Assembly: GCF_024346585.1 (NCBI RefSeq)
Contig: NZ_AP024523.1
Span: 124,001-188,000 of the forward strand
Length of the DNA: 64,000 nt
From: Streptococcus toyakuensis
GTDB lineage: Bacteria; Bacillota; Bacilli; Lactobacillales; Streptococcaceae
Direction of reading: 5' to 3'
The translations under genes were made by a program, and so were the position numbers. The notes beneath the pieces were generated by a model. The model was not told the origin of the DNA. It searched no databases and saw only the letters and a program-made list of their open reading frames with translations. This document shows positions 6,422-15,502 of the stretch, piece by piece. Within the stretch, counting starts at the first letter, position 1. Every line of letters begins with the position of its first letter.

Positions 6422-8452
6422 ATGTTTGATTATAGAGCACTAGTTATTTTGATGACTTTGATGGATCATTGTGAGCTATCATTATATGAATTATCTGTTA
6501 AGGTGAGCTTACCTATAAAGGAAGTCAAAGAAGGAATAGATTATTTAGTGCCTTATCTAGCTAATAAAGGGATAGTGCTGGATAAAAAACAAGGTCGCTA
6601 TAGTTTATCAAATCGTACGAAGCAGTCTTTGACAGATATTATTAAGTCGGATGAATTGGTTTTACCAAAGTCGACTCGCTTAGCATTAATCTATCTTTAC
6701 ACTTTTTGCCGATTAGATTTTATATCGAATAATCATTACCAAGACTTTTTGAAAGTAAGTAAGAATACAACCTTATCTGATATTCAATCATTAAGAAAGA
6801 TTATGTTAGATAATGATTTGGAGCTAGGGTACAGTAGAGCAAAAGGTTATACTTTACACGGCTCAGAGTGGAATAAGCACCGTTTAGCTTTTCAAATGGT
6901 TAGTGAGTTGCTGGAATCCTCCATAGGGATTTGGGGGTTGGATTATGTTTTATCCAGTTGGGGGTATTCATTAACTTATGATTTGATTAATCAGGTAGTT
7001 AAAGATTATTATGAAAAGCTACAGCTAGTACCTATTGTTAATCAATTAAAAGTTTGCCTTTTCGGTTTAGTATTCATTATATGTAGGTATCAAAGGGATG
7101 TTGAAAGAGTATGTCTTTCAGAGACATTAGTATCTCCTATTATTCAAGATATAACGACTATTTTATTGGATACAGTAGTTGATTTGGGAATTATAGATAC
7201 GGTATTTTCAGAGGATGATTATCGCTATATCACAGTTTTATTATCAAGTTGCTTTGAAGGTGAAGTAGATGTTGCTTCGGTTTACTTTAATCAATTAACA
7301 GAGGCTATTATAAGTAGAATGGAAGATATTTCTTTGTTACATTTTAAACAAAGAGAAGTATTGAGAGAAAATCTTCGCCGCCACCTTATACCGGCTTATT
7401 ATAGATTAAAATTCGGCTTACCTAGTTCAAATGAATATGTGTTGCATGTTAAAGAACATTATCCTGATTTATTTGAACTAGTAAAAGATTCTTTGACTCC
7501 CTTGATGGACGCTATTGACAAGCCCATACCTGATAGTGAAACAGCATATTTTGTTATCCATTTCGGAGGTTATTTAAAGAAAGCAGATACTTTGCCTCAA
7601 AAATGCTATAAAGCAGCAATCATTTGTCCTAATGGTGTTAGTTCTTCATTGATGTTAAAAGAGAATCTATTAGCATTATTTCCTCAAATTGAGTTTATAG
7701 GAACCTCAAAGATTGATGATTTACAGGTGAAAGCTAGTAGTGACTATGATATGGTTTTTTCTACCATAAAGGTGGAGACAGAGAAGCCAAATTATCTAGT
7801 TTCTGTTATGATGACGGAAGAACAAACAACACAGTTAGTTGAATTGGTATCAAAAGATTTCCCAGATACAGGTTATCGAGATATTGAGCTGAATCAGATA
7901 ATTAGCATAGTAAGACGATATAGTGTAATCACACAAGAATTAGAGTTAAAATTAGCATTAAAGAGGTATCTCTATCAAGAAATGAACAGAAAGGAAGTGT
8001 TACCATTGTTAGAAGAATTAATTACAAAAGAAACTTATCAGGTTAGTTCGGAAAAATTAGGATGGAAGGAGGCGATTCGTTTAGCAGCTAAACCGCTTTT
8101 GGATCAAGATAAGATAACTGAGAACTACCCTGAGGCAATGATTCAAAAAGTAGAAGAGTTTGGACCTTTTATTAATTTAGGGAAGGGAGTAGCAATTCCT
8201 CACGCTCGGCCAGATGAAGGTGTGAATGAAATAGGAATGTCAATGTTAGTTTTGGAAGAACCGATTTATTTATTGGATAATCCAGAACAAGAGGTAAGAT
8301 TGTTGATTTGTATTGCAGCCATTGATAATGAGAGTCATTTAAAGGCTTTGTCACATTTAACAACAATTTTAAGAGATAAAAATCATGTTCAAACTTTAAT
8401 ATCATCAAAAAACTATGATGACATTAAAATGATAATTAAACAGGAGGATTAG
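6422..8452 (+). CDS. PRD-domain transcriptional regulator with EIIB and EIIA domains
   Basis: A 676-residue regulator of the BglG/MtlR/LicR architecture. It has N-terminal winged-helix segments (residues 1-160), a degenerate first PRD, and a clear second PRD (about 300-380, with HLIPAYYRLKFG and ETAYFVIHFGG). These are followed by an EIIB-like domain with C402 in a CPNGVSSS loop and a C-terminal EIIA domain with H594 in GVAIPHARP. PTS phosphotransfer to these residues tunes DNA binding in this family, so it most likely activates the PTS/transketolase operon that follows 3 bases later. No separate EIIA gene is present in the operon, so its EIIA domain might also serve the transporter (inference). 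AAGGAAGAG lies before the ATG. Confidence 0.9.
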   Translation: MFDYRALVILMTLMDHCELSLYELSVKVSLPIKEVKEGIDYLVPYLANKGIVLDKKQGRYSLSNRTKQSLTDIIKSDELVLPKSTRLALIYLYTFCRLDFISNNHYQDFLKVSKNTTLSDIQSLRKIMLDNDLELGYSRAKGYTLHGSEWNKHRLAFQMVSELLESSIGIWGLDYVLSSWGYSLTYDLINQVVKDYYEKLQLVPIVNQLKVCLFGLVFIICRYQRDVERVCLSETLVSPIIQDITTILLDTVVDLGIIDTVFSEDDYRYITVLLSSCFEGEVDVASVYFNQLTEAIISRMEDISLLHFKQREVLRENLRRHLIPAYYRLKFGLPSSNEYVLHVKEHYPDLFELVKDSLTPLMDAIDKPIPDSETAYFVIHFGGYLKKADTLPQKCYKAAIICPNGVSSSLMLKENLLALFPQIEFIGTSKIDDLQVKASSDYDMVFSTIKVETEKPNYLVSVMMTEEQTTQLVELVSKDFPDTGYRDIELNQIISIVRRYSVITQELELKLALKRYLYQEMNRKEVLPLLEELITKETYQVSSEKLGWKEAIRLAAKPLLDQDKITENYPEAMIQKVEEFGPFINLGKGVAIPHARPDEGVNEIGMSMLVLEEPIYLLDNPEQEVRLLICIAAIDNESHLKALSHLTTILRDKNHVQTLISSKNYDDIKMIIKQED

Positions 8453-8455
8453 ATA

Positions 8456-8740
8456 ATGTTAAAAATTGGTACAGCTTGTGGTTCAGGATTAGGTTCAAGT
8501 TTTATGGTACAGATGAATATTGAATCTGTATTGAGTGATTTGAATGTTTCGGATGTAGAAGTTGAACATTATGATTTAGGTGGAGCAGATCCAAATGCAG
8601 CTGATATTTGGATTGTTGGTCGTGATCTAGCTGATTCAGCTAGTCATCTTGGAGATGTTCGTATCTTAAATAGTATTATTGATATGGACGAACTACGAGA
8701 ATTAATTACTAAAATTTGTGAAGAAAAAGGACTTATATAG
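8456..8740 (+). CDS. PTS EIIB component, ascorbate (Ula/Sga) type
   Basis: A 94-residue cytoplasmic EIIB. The phosphorylatable cysteine is C8 in the loop ACGSGLGSS, as in UlaB/SgaB. It takes phosphate from an EIIA and passes it to the sugar during transport by the EIIC encoded next. AGGAGG lies inside the last codons of the regulator gene, indicating translational coupling. The family transports L-ascorbate in E. coli, but the substrate here is not shown by sequence. Confidence 0.9.
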   Translation: MLKIGTACGSGLGSSFMVQMNIESVLSDLNVSDVEVEHYDLGGADPNAADIWIVGRDLADSASHLGDVRILNSIIDMDELRELITKICEEKGLI

Positions 8741-8752
8741 GAGGCTAGCGTC

Positions 8753-10099
8753 ATGATGAAGTTCATATTGGATATTGTTAGTACACCAGCTATTTTAGTA
8801 GCTTTAATTGCAATCTTAGGATTAGTTCTTCAGAAGAAGAAATTACCTGATATTATTAAAGGTGGAATTAAGACCTTTGTTGGTTTCTTAGTTGTATCTG
8901 GTGGTGCAGGAATTGTACAAAATTCTTTAAATCCATTTGGTACCATGTTTGAACATGCTTTTCATTTATCTGGAGTTGTGCCGAATAATGAAGCAATTGT
9001 AGCTGTAGCTTTAACAACATATGGCTCAGCTACTGCAATGATTATGTTTGCAGGCATGGTGTTCAATATCTTAATCGCTCGTTTTACTCGATTTAAATAT
9101 ATCTTTTTAACAGGGCACCACACTCTATATATGGCATGTATGATTGCGGTCATTTTATCAGTTGCTGGCTTTACTAGCTTGCCTCTCATCTTACTAGGAG
9201 GATTAGCACTCGGTATTATTATGAGTATTTCCCCGGCATTTGTGCAAAAATATATGGTTCAATTAACTGGAAATGACAAGGTGGCTTTAGGTCATTTCAG
9301 TTCTTTGGGATATTGGTTAAGTGGTTTCACTGGTAGCCTTATCGGTGACAAATCAAAATCAACAGAGGACATTAAATTCCCAAAGAGTTTAGCTTTTTTA
9401 CGTGATAGTACTGTTAGTATTACTTTATCTATGGCAGTTATTTACATTATTGTAGCTATCTTTGCAGGGTCAGAATATATAGAAAAAGAAATCAGTAATG
9501 GTACAAGTGGTCTAGTTTATGCTTTACAATTAGCAGGTCAATTTGCAGCAGGTGTATTTGTTATTTTAGCAGGTGTTCGCCTTATTTTGGGTGAAATTGT
9601 TCCAGCCTTTAAAGGTATTTCAGAGCGTCTTGTACCTAATTCAAAACCTGCTTTGGATTGTCCGATTGTTTATACTTATGCACCTAATGCAGTCCTAATT
9701 GGATTTATCTCTAGTTTTGTTGGTGGTTTAGTAAGTATGGCAATTATGATTGCTTCAGGAACGGTTGTCATCTTACCAGGCGTTGTGCCTCATTTCTTCT
9801 GTGGAGCGACTGCAGGTGTCATTGGGAATGCATCTGGTGGTGTTCGTGGAGCCACTATTGGAGCATTTTTACAAGGTATTTTAATTAGTTTTCTTCCAGT
9901 CTTTTTAATGCCAGTTTTGGGAGGACTTGGTTTCCAAGGGTCAACTTTCTCAGATGCAGATTTTGGTCTATCAGGAATTATTTTAGGAATGTTGAATCAA
10001 TTTGGCTCACAAGCAGGCATTGTTATTGGTCTTGTTCTTATTCTAGCAGTTATGTTTGGAGTATCCTTTATTAAAAAGCCATCTGCAAAGGAGGAATAA
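8753..10099 (+). CDS. PTS EIIC component, UlaA/SgaT family permease
   Basis: A 448-residue polytopic membrane protein with about ten or more hydrophobic segments. It has the UlaA-type features: an N-terminal KKKLPDIIKGGIKTFVGF loop and glycine-rich re-entrant segments such as HFFCGATAGVIGNASGGVRG near residue 345. It forms the translocation pore of a sugar PTS. Two adjacent ATG codons occur; the first is taken, with AGGAGG upstream. It is followed after 3 bases by transketolase, suggesting that the imported phosphorylated sugar enters the pentose phosphate pathway. Confidence 0.9.
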   Translation: MMKFILDIVSTPAILVALIAILGLVLQKKKLPDIIKGGIKTFVGFLVVSGGAGIVQNSLNPFGTMFEHAFHLSGVVPNNEAIVAVALTTYGSATAMIMFAGMVFNILIARFTRFKYIFLTGHHTLYMACMIAVILSVAGFTSLPLILLGGLALGIIMSISPAFVQKYMVQLTGNDKVALGHFSSLGYWLSGFTGSLIGDKSKSTEDIKFPKSLAFLRDSTVSITLSMAVIYIIVAIFAGSEYIEKEISNGTSGLVYALQLAGQFAAGVFVILAGVRLILGEIVPAFKGISERLVPNSKPALDCPIVYTYAPNAVLIGFISSFVGGLVSMAIMIASGTVVILPGVVPHFFCGATAGVIGNASGGVRGATIGAFLQGILISFLPVFLMPVLGGLGFQGSTFSDADFGLSGIILGMLNQFGSQAGIVIGLVLILAVMFGVSFIKKPSAKEE

Positions 10100-10102
10100 G
10101 GG

Positions 10103-10960
10103 ATGATTTTAAGTGAAAATAGAGAAGATGAGTTAAGAAAATTTGCAACAAAAATCCGATTAAATACTCTTAGAACATTGAATCATCTTGGATTCGGCCA
10201 TTATGGAGGGAGTCTGTCTATAGTAGAAGTTTTAGCAGTGCTTTATGGTGAAATAATGCCGATGACTCCAGAAATATTTGCGTCACGAGATAGAGATTAT
10301 TTTGTTTTATCCAAGGGACATGCTGGACCAGCTTTGTACAGCACACTCTATTTGAATGGTTTCTTTGACAAAGAATTCTTACATTCTTTAAATACAAATG
10401 GAACCAAATTACCGTCCCATCCTGATAGAAATCTAACGCCGGGCATAGATATGACAACTGGCTCTTTAGGACAGGGAATTAGTGTTGCAACCGGACTTGC
10501 ATATGGTCAGAGAATAAGAAAAAGTCCCTTTTATACCTATGCTATTGTTGGAGATGGTGAGTTAAATGAGGGACAATGTTGGGAGGCTATACAGTTTGCT
10601 TCTCATCAACAGTTATCTAATTTAATTGTATTTGTAGACGATAACAAAAAACAATTAGATGGTTTTACAAAGGATATTTGTAATCCAGGTGATTTTGTAG
10701 AAAAATTCTCAGCATTTGGGTTTGAATCCATTAGGGTCAATGGTTCAGATATTAGAGAAATTTATGAAGGGATTATCCAATTAAAACAGTCAAATAATTC
10801 ATCCCCTAAGTGTATTGTATTAGACACTATTAAAGGTCAAGGAGTTCGAGAGCTGGAAGAAATGAAATCCAATCATCATCTTCGCCCTACTGTAGAGGAG
10901 AGACAAATGTTAACTTCAGTTGTAGAAAGATTAAGTCAGGAATTGGAGGAAACAGAATGA
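10103..10960 (+). CDS. Transketolase, N-terminal (thiamine diphosphate) subunit
   Basis: A 285-residue protein corresponding to the N-terminal third of transketolase. The thiamine-diphosphate motif is present as GDGE...N (GDGELNEGQCWEAIQFA, then VDDNKKQLDG), with histidine motifs in SKGHAGPALY and SHPDRN. Such split transketolases transfer two-carbon units between ketose and aldose phosphates. It overlaps the C-terminal subunit by 4 bases (ATGA), so the two are made together and probably form one enzyme. AAGGAGGAATAAGGG lies at the start. Confidence 0.92.
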   Translation: MILSENREDELRKFATKIRLNTLRTLNHLGFGHYGGSLSIVEVLAVLYGEIMPMTPEIFASRDRDYFVLSKGHAGPALYSTLYLNGFFDKEFLHSLNTNGTKLPSHPDRNLTPGIDMTTGSLGQGISVATGLAYGQRIRKSPFYTYAIVGDGELNEGQCWEAIQFASHQQLSNLIVFVDDNKKQLDGFTKDICNPGDFVEKFSAFGFESIRVNGSDIREIYEGIIQLKQSNNSSPKCIVLDTIKGQGVRELEEMKSNHHLRPTVEERQMLTSVVERLSQELEETE

Positions 10961-11889
10961 TGAGAAGTGCGAAAGAATTACGACATGTGTATAGAGATTT
11001 CCTTCTAGAAGCTAACCAAAGTTATTCTGATATAGTAGTTTTAGAAGCAGACTTGTCAAGTTCGATGGCTACTAATAATCTTGAAAAGGACTTTGGAGAC
11101 CGTTATGTGAATGTTGGGATCATGGAAGCAGAAATGGTCGGGCTTGCAGCAGGTTTATCTATTCAGGGGTTTAGACCTTATCTTCATACATTTGGCCCTT
11201 TTGCTTCACGAAGAGTATTTGATCAATTATTTATTTCTCTTGGGTACGCACAATTGGATGCCACTGTGATTGGCTCAGATGCAGGAGTAACGGCAGAGAT
11301 GAATGGTGGAACACATATGCCATTTGAAGAAATTGGATTGTTACGTTTAATTCCTAAATCAATCATTTTTGAAGCAACTGATGATATCCAATTTCGTGAA
11401 ATCTTGAACCAGACATTAGAATTAAAAGGACTAAAATATATTCGAACAATTAGAAAAGCTCCAGAGGCTGTATATCAAGGTGGAGAAGATTTTTCTAAAG
11501 GCTACATTGAGTTAAGACACGGTGAAGATGTTGTAATAGTTGCTTCTGGCATAATGGTTGCTCCAAGTATTCGAGTTGCGGATGAACTGTCTAAATTAGG
11601 TTATTCAGTAGGTGTGATAGATTTATTTAGAATCAAACCGATACCAGAACAGATAAAAACAATGTTAAGCGGAAAAACTATATTTACTGTAGAAAACCAC
11701 AATCAGATAGGTGGAATTGGCAGTGCTTTATGTGAATTATTCTCTGATGATGGAATAACAAAAATTCATCGGATGGGTGTTCAAGAAAGATTCGGTCAAG
11801 TAGGGAAAATGGATTATCTTCTTAATGAGTATGGTTTGAGTGAATCGAATATAAAAGAGAAAGTTTTAGCGTTTTATAATGCAAGATAG
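10957..11889 (+). CDS. Transketolase, C-terminal subunit
   Basis: A 310-residue partner of the preceding gene. It has the pyrimidine-binding domain with the conserved glutamate in YVNVGIMEAEMVGLAAG, followed by the transketolase C-terminal domain (VVIVASGIMVAPSIRVA and IFTVENHNQIGGIGSAL). It has the layout of the DXS/PDH-E1-beta-like half of transketolase. It is the last gene of the PTS operon. It could accept a pentulose or ascorbate-derived product of the upstream PTS; the substrate is unproven. Confidence 0.92.
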   Translation: MMRSAKELRHVYRDFLLEANQSYSDIVVLEADLSSSMATNNLEKDFGDRYVNVGIMEAEMVGLAAGLSIQGFRPYLHTFGPFASRRVFDQLFISLGYAQLDATVIGSDAGVTAEMNGGTHMPFEEIGLLRLIPKSIIFEATDDIQFREILNQTLELKGLKYIRTIRKAPEAVYQGGEDFSKGYIELRHGEDVVIVASGIMVAPSIRVADELSKLGYSVGVIDLFRIKPIPEQIKTMLSGKTIFTVENHNQIGGIGSALCELFSDDGITKIHRMGVQERFGQVGKMDYLLNEYGLSESNIKEKVLAFYNAR

Positions 11890-11949
11890 ATATTAAATAC
11901 ACTTATCTGAAAGAACTTCTGTAAAAATTACATTACGTTATTTAAAGCG

Positions 11950-12008
11950 AGCGGATTAAAAGCATATTCTGGTAATCAGAAAGTGCCCTGATCCGCTTTG
12001 TTGTTTTT
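11950..12008 (+). terminator. Terminator of the PTS/transketolase operon
   Basis: A 7-bp outer stem AGCGGAT (11950-11956) / ATCCGCT (11991-11997) encloses a second hairpin TTCTG/CAGAA (11967-11981) and is followed by TTGTTGTTTTT. It is larger than a simple terminator, but its position and T-run fit termination. Confidence 0.6.
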
Positions 12009-12083
12009 AATTTAAAATGTTTATATGTGTATAGAATTTTCTGAAAATTCAAGAATTTTCTTCTGTTCATTGCTTTTAAAATG

Positions 12084-12092
12084 TGCTATAAT
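12084..12092 (+). promoter_or_regulatory. ilvD promoter (extended -10)
   Basis: TGCTATAAT is an extended -10 with a perfect hexamer, 27 bases before the ilvD start. The -35 region (TGTTCA, 12064-12069) is poor. Confidence 0.65.
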
Positions 12093-12119
12093 AGTAAAAA
12101 CTGAAATGGGAGGGAACAA

Positions 12120-13823
12120 ATGACTGAATTAGATAAACGTCACCGCAGTAGCATTTATGACAGCATGGTAAAATCACCAAACCGTGCCATGCTTCGTGCG
12201 ACTGGTATGACAGATAAGGACTTTGAAACACCGATTGTAGGGGTTATTTCGACCTGGGCGGAAAATACACCATGTAACATTCACTTGCATGATTTCGGGA
12301 AATTGGCTAAAGAGGGTGTCAAATCAGCAGGTGCTTGGCCTGTGCAGTTTGGGACTATCACTGTAGCGGACGGGATTGCTATGGGAACGCCTGGTATGCG
12401 TTTCTCTTTGACATCTCGTGATATCATCGCGGACTCTATCGAGGCGGCGATGGGTGGTCACAACGTCGATGCCTTCGTCGCTATCGGTGGCTGTGATAAG
12501 AACATGCCTGGTTCTATGATTGCCATTGCTAATATGGATATTCCAGCTATTTTCGCCTATGGTGGAACCATTGCACCAGGAAATCTTGATGGCAAAGACA
12601 TCGACTTAGTTTCTGTTTTTGAGGGTATTGGAAAATGGAACCACGGTGATATGACAGCTGAGGACGTGAAACGTCTTGAATGTAATGCCTGCCCTGGCCC
12701 TGGTGGCTGTGGTGGTATGTATACTGCTAATACCATGGCGACTGCTATCGAAGTTCTCGGTATGAGTTTGCCAGGCTCTTCATCTCACCCAGCTGAATCA
12801 GCTGACAAGAAAGAAGACATCGAAGCAGCAGGACGTGCTGTTGTTAAGATGTTGGAGCTCGGTCTCAAACCATCAGATATCTTGACTCGTGAAGCCTTTG
12901 AAGATGCTATCACTGTAACTATGGCTCTCGGTGGTTCTACAAATGCCACTCTTCACTTGCTTGCCATTGCCCATGCTGCCAATGTTGACTTGTCACTTGA
13001 GGACTTCAATACAATTCAAGAACGTGTGCCTCACTTGGCTGACTTGAAACCATCTGGTCAGTATGTCTTCCAAGATCTCTATGAAGTTGGTGGTGTGCCT
13101 GCGGTTATGAGATACCTCTTGGCAAATGGTTTCCTTCATGGAGATCGCATCACATGTACTGGTAAGACTGTCGCTGAGAACTTGGCTGATTTTGCAGACC
13201 TCACTCCAGGTCAAAAAGTTATTATGCCACTTGAAAATCCAAAACGTGCGGATGGTCCGCTTATCATCTTGAACGGGAACCTTGCACCAGACGGTGCGGT
13301 TGCCAAGGTATCAGGTGTTAAAGTGCGTCGTCACGTTGGTCCAGCTAAGGTCTTTGACTCAGAAGAAGATGCTATCCAGGCTGTTTTGACAGATGAAATC
13401 GTTGATGGCGATGTAGTCGTTGTTCGTTTCGTTGGACCTAAAGGTGGTCCTGGTATGCCTGAGATGCTGTCACTTTCATCAATGATCGTTGGTAAAGGTC
13501 AAGGAGACAAGGTGGCCCTCTTGACGGATGGGCGTTTCTCTGGTGGTACTTATGGTCTGGTTGTTGGACATATCGCTCCTGAAGCTCAGGATGGTGGACC
13601 AATTGCCTACCTCCGTACAGGCGATATCGTTACTGTTGACCAAGATACCAAAGAAATTTCCATGGCTGTATCTGAAGAAGAACTTGAAAAACGTAAGGCA
13701 GAAACAACCTTGCCACCACTTTACAGCCGTGGTGTCCTCGGTAAATATGCCCATATCGTATCATCTGCTTCACGCGGAGCCGTGACAGACTTCTGGAATA
13801 TGGACAAGTCAGGTAAAAAATAA
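12120..13823 (+). CDS. ilvD: Dihydroxy-acid dehydratase
   Basis: A 567-residue enzyme of branched-chain amino acid synthesis. It dehydrates 2,3-dihydroxy-isovalerate and its methylvalerate homologue to the 2-keto acids. Iron-sulphur ligands are visible in [10 protein letters not shown] and [16 protein letters not shown], and the C-terminal [11 protein letters not shown] motif is intact. Length matches the family. GGGAGGG lies upstream of the ATG. It is monocistronic, with its own promoter, and is followed by a BOX repeat and a terminator. Codon use is GC-richer than the accessory region, as for a highly expressed gene. Confidence 0.97.
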   Translation: MTELDKRHRSSIYDSMVKSPNRAMLRATGMTDKDFETPIVGVISTWAENTPCNIHLHDFGKLAKEGVKSAGAWPVQFGTITVADGIAMGTPGMRFSLTSRDIIADSIEAAMGGHNVDAFVAIGGCDKNMPGSMIAIANMDIPAIFAYGGTIAPGNLDGKDIDLVSVFEGIGKWNHGDMTAEDVKRLECNACPGPGGCGGMYTANTMATAIEVLGMSLPGSSSHPAESADKKEDIEAAGRAVVKMLELGLKPSDILTREAFEDAITVTMALGGSTNATLHLLAIAHAANVDLSLEDFNTIQERVPHLADLKPSGQYVFQDLYEVGGVPAVMRYLLANGFLHGDRITCTGKTVAENLADFADLTPGQKVIMPLENPKRADGPLIILNGNLAPDGAVAKVSGVKVRRHVGPAKVFDSEEDAIQAVLTDEIVDGDVVVVRFVGPKGGPGMPEMLSLSSMIVGKGQGDKVALLTDGRFSGGTYGLVVGHIAPEAQDGGPIAYLRTGDIVTVDQDTKEISMAVSEEELEKRKAETTLPPLYSRGVLGKYAHIVSSASRGAVTDFWNMDKSGKK

Positions 13824-13827
13824 ACTC

Positions 13828-13931
13828 ATACTCTTCGAAAATCTCTTCAAACCACGTCAACGTCGCCTTGCCGTACTCAAGTACAGCCTGCGGCTAGTTT
13901 CCTAGTTTGCTCTTTGATTTTCATTGAGTAT
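13828..13931 (+). repeat. BOX-type repeat (boxA-boxC), copy 1
   Basis: A 104-base element from ATACTCTTCG to CATTGAGTAT. It contains the boxA core (GTCGCCTTGCCGTACTC) and the boxC end (GCTAGTTTCCTAGTTTGC), with no boxB unit. It begins 4 bases after the ilvD stop, so it is part of the ilvD 3' end, before the terminator. It is identical to copy 2 at 16750. Confidence 0.85.
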
Positions 13932-13935
13932 CAAA

Positions 13936-13964
13936 AAGCAAGCCAACTTCGGCTTGCTTCTTTT
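13936..13964. terminator. Terminator shared by ilvD and the DUF59 gene
   Basis: A 9-bp stem AAGCAAGCC/GGCTTGCTT (13936-13944 and 13951-13959) is flanked by A-run and T-run, so it can work in both directions between the convergent genes. Confidence 0.85.
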
Positions 13965-13988
13965 CATCTTCAAAAGTGATTTGCCTGC

Positions 13989-14330
13989 TTAACGAGGTGG
14001 TAGTCCAAGGGCAATACGGCCGTAGCGACTGATTCGTGTGATCTTCCATGCAGGCGACCAGGTAACTTCAACCTTGACATCTTCTATCCCCTCGATTTGT
14101 TTTAGACCTGCCACGATTTCAATAGGCAAGCTTTCTGCACAATCGCAGGCAGTGTCAGTGAAGGTCATGACAATCTTGCAGAGCCCAGTTTCATCCAGAT
14201 TGATTTCATAAATCAGTCCTAGATTGTAAACATCCAATTCCACATCTGTATCAAAAACCTTCTCTAGTTTTTCGATAATTTGGTCTTGTAAGGCCAAAGC
14301 GCGGTCATTGATTTTGATATCGTCTCTCAT
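13989..14330 (-). CDS. DUF59/MIP18-family iron-sulphur assembly factor
   Basis: A 113-residue protein of the SufT/PaaD-like DUF59 family. It has the typical DVYNLGLIYEI segment and the FTDTACDCAESLP motif with reactive cysteines, then a VEVTWSPAW segment. These proteins help insert or carry iron-sulphur clusters. Being next to ilvD, whose product is an Fe-S dehydratase, makes that a reasonable client (inference). GGAGG lies upstream of the ATG. It is divergent from the rgg gene. Confidence 0.88.
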   Translation of the reverse strand: MRDDIKINDRALALQDQIIEKLEKVFDTDVELDVYNLGLIYEINLDETGLCKIVMTFTDTACDCAESLPIEIVAGLKQIEGIEDVKVEVTWSPAWKITRISRYGRIALGLPPR

Positions 14331-14415
14331 AGCAGTCCCTCCACCTGATAAATATCCTCTATTTTCTCATAATTCTGACAATTTGGCAAGTTTTTGATGA
14401 ATTTTCTGAAAAATA

Positions 14416-14424
14416 TGATAAAAT
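14416..14424 (+). promoter_or_regulatory. Candidate rgg promoter
   Basis: TGATAAAAT forms an extended -10 about 30 bases before the rgg start; TTGATG at 14394-14399 is a possible -35 at 19 bases. Confidence 0.5.
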
Positions 14425-14453
14425 GAAGAAAATACGGAATTAAGGGGAAGTCT

Positions 14454-15305
14454 ATGGAGCAGATTGGAAAAGTCTTTAGGCAATTACGAGAGTCAAGAAA
14501 TATCTCACTGAGACAAGCAACTGGGGGACAATTTTCGCCGTCCATGTTGTCCCGATTTGAAACTGGTCAGAGTGAGCTTTCGGTAGAAAAGTTTCTATTT
14601 GCCCTAGAAAATATATCTGCCAGTGTGGAGGAAATCCTCTTTCTGGCGAGAGGTTTTCAGTATGATACAGATTCTGAGCTAAGAAAAGAAATCATAGATG
14701 TCTTGGATCCAAAGAATATAGCTCCGCTTGAGGACTTGTATCGCAGGGAGTATCAAAAGCATGCCCATTCTCAAAACAAACAGAAACATATTCTAAATGT
14801 CATTCTTATCAAGTCTTATATGAAGAGCATGGACGAAAGGGTAGAGTTAACGGCAGAGGAGGGGAAAGTCCTTCATGATTATTTGTTTTCTACCGAGATC
14901 TGGGGAATCTATGAACTCAATTTATTTTCAGTCAGTTCACCATTTCTATCTGTTTCTCTTTTCACTAGGTATGTTAGAGAGATGGTACGAAAATCTGATT
15001 TTCTAATGGAAGTGTCTGGCAATCGAAACCTGTTTCACACTATACTATTGAATGGCTTTTTAGCTAGCATTGAGTGTGAAGAATTTACCAATGCCTCTTA
15101 TTTTAAACGTGTTATCAAAGAGCATTTCTACAATGAAAATGAAACCTATTTCCGAATTGTCTATTTGTGGGCTGACGGTCTCCTTGATAGCAAGCAAGGT
15201 AGAGTCAAGGAAGGCCAGAAAAAGATGGAAGATGCTGTCCATATTTTTGAGATGCTTGGCTGTAATAAATCTGCTGAATACTACAGAAATACGATCGATT
15301 GTTGA
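14454..15305 (+). CDS. Rgg/GadR/MutR-family transcriptional regulator
   Basis: A 283-residue protein. It has an N-terminal HTH (residues 5-60: IGKVFRQLRESRNISLRQATG...SMLSRFETGQSELS) and a C-terminal all-helical repeat domain typical of Rgg peptide sensors. Length is right for the family. Rgg proteins bind short hydrophobic peptides taken up by Ami. I searched by eye for a short hydrophobic peptide gene on either side and found none convincing. The likeliest target is the transporter gene that follows after a terminator. GGGGAAG before the ATG is a modest ribosome site. Confidence 0.9.
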   Translation: MEQIGKVFRQLRESRNISLRQATGGQFSPSMLSRFETGQSELSVEKFLFALENISASVEEILFLARGFQYDTDSELRKEIIDVLDPKNIAPLEDLYRREYQKHAHSQNKQKHILNVILIKSYMKSMDERVELTAEEGKVLHDYLFSTEIWGIYELNLFSVSSPFLSVSLFTRYVREMVRKSDFLMEVSGNRNLFHTILLNGFLASIECEEFTNASYFKRVIKEHFYNENETYFRIVYLWADGLLDSKQGRVKEGQKKMEDAVHIFEMLGCNKSAEYYRNTIDC

Positions 15306-15342
15306 ATATTTGCAAACCAAGAAAAAAATTTGAAATTTGAAG

Positions 15343-15395
15343 CGATAGAACTCTTGCCCTCTCTCAGGTTATCAAAGAAGTTCTATCGTTTTTTT
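15343..15395 (+). terminator. rgg terminator
   Basis: A 10-bp stem CGATAGAACT/AGTTCTATCG with a 26-base loop is followed by seven T residues. Confidence 0.85.
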
Positions 15396-15447
15396 GCTTA
15401 TTTTATGTGTTGCATATATTCAAAAGTTTTCCCTTTCAATTTCTAAG

Positions 15448-15456
15448 TGATATACT
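15448..15456 (+). promoter_or_regulatory. Promoter of the MFS transporter gene
   Basis: TGATATACT is an extended -10, 46 bases before the start codon. There is no good -35, so activation by the adjacent Rgg regulator is possible. Confidence 0.5.
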
Positions 15457-15502
15457 GTAGTCATACTTCATATAGGTATTATAACAAGAAGGGAGATTAC
15501 CT

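Noticed and set aside
13828..13931. Classifying the 104-base repeats as RUP elements
   Set aside because: Size is similar, but the internal core matches boxA and the end matches boxC, so BOX is the better call; a repeat-library search would settle it.
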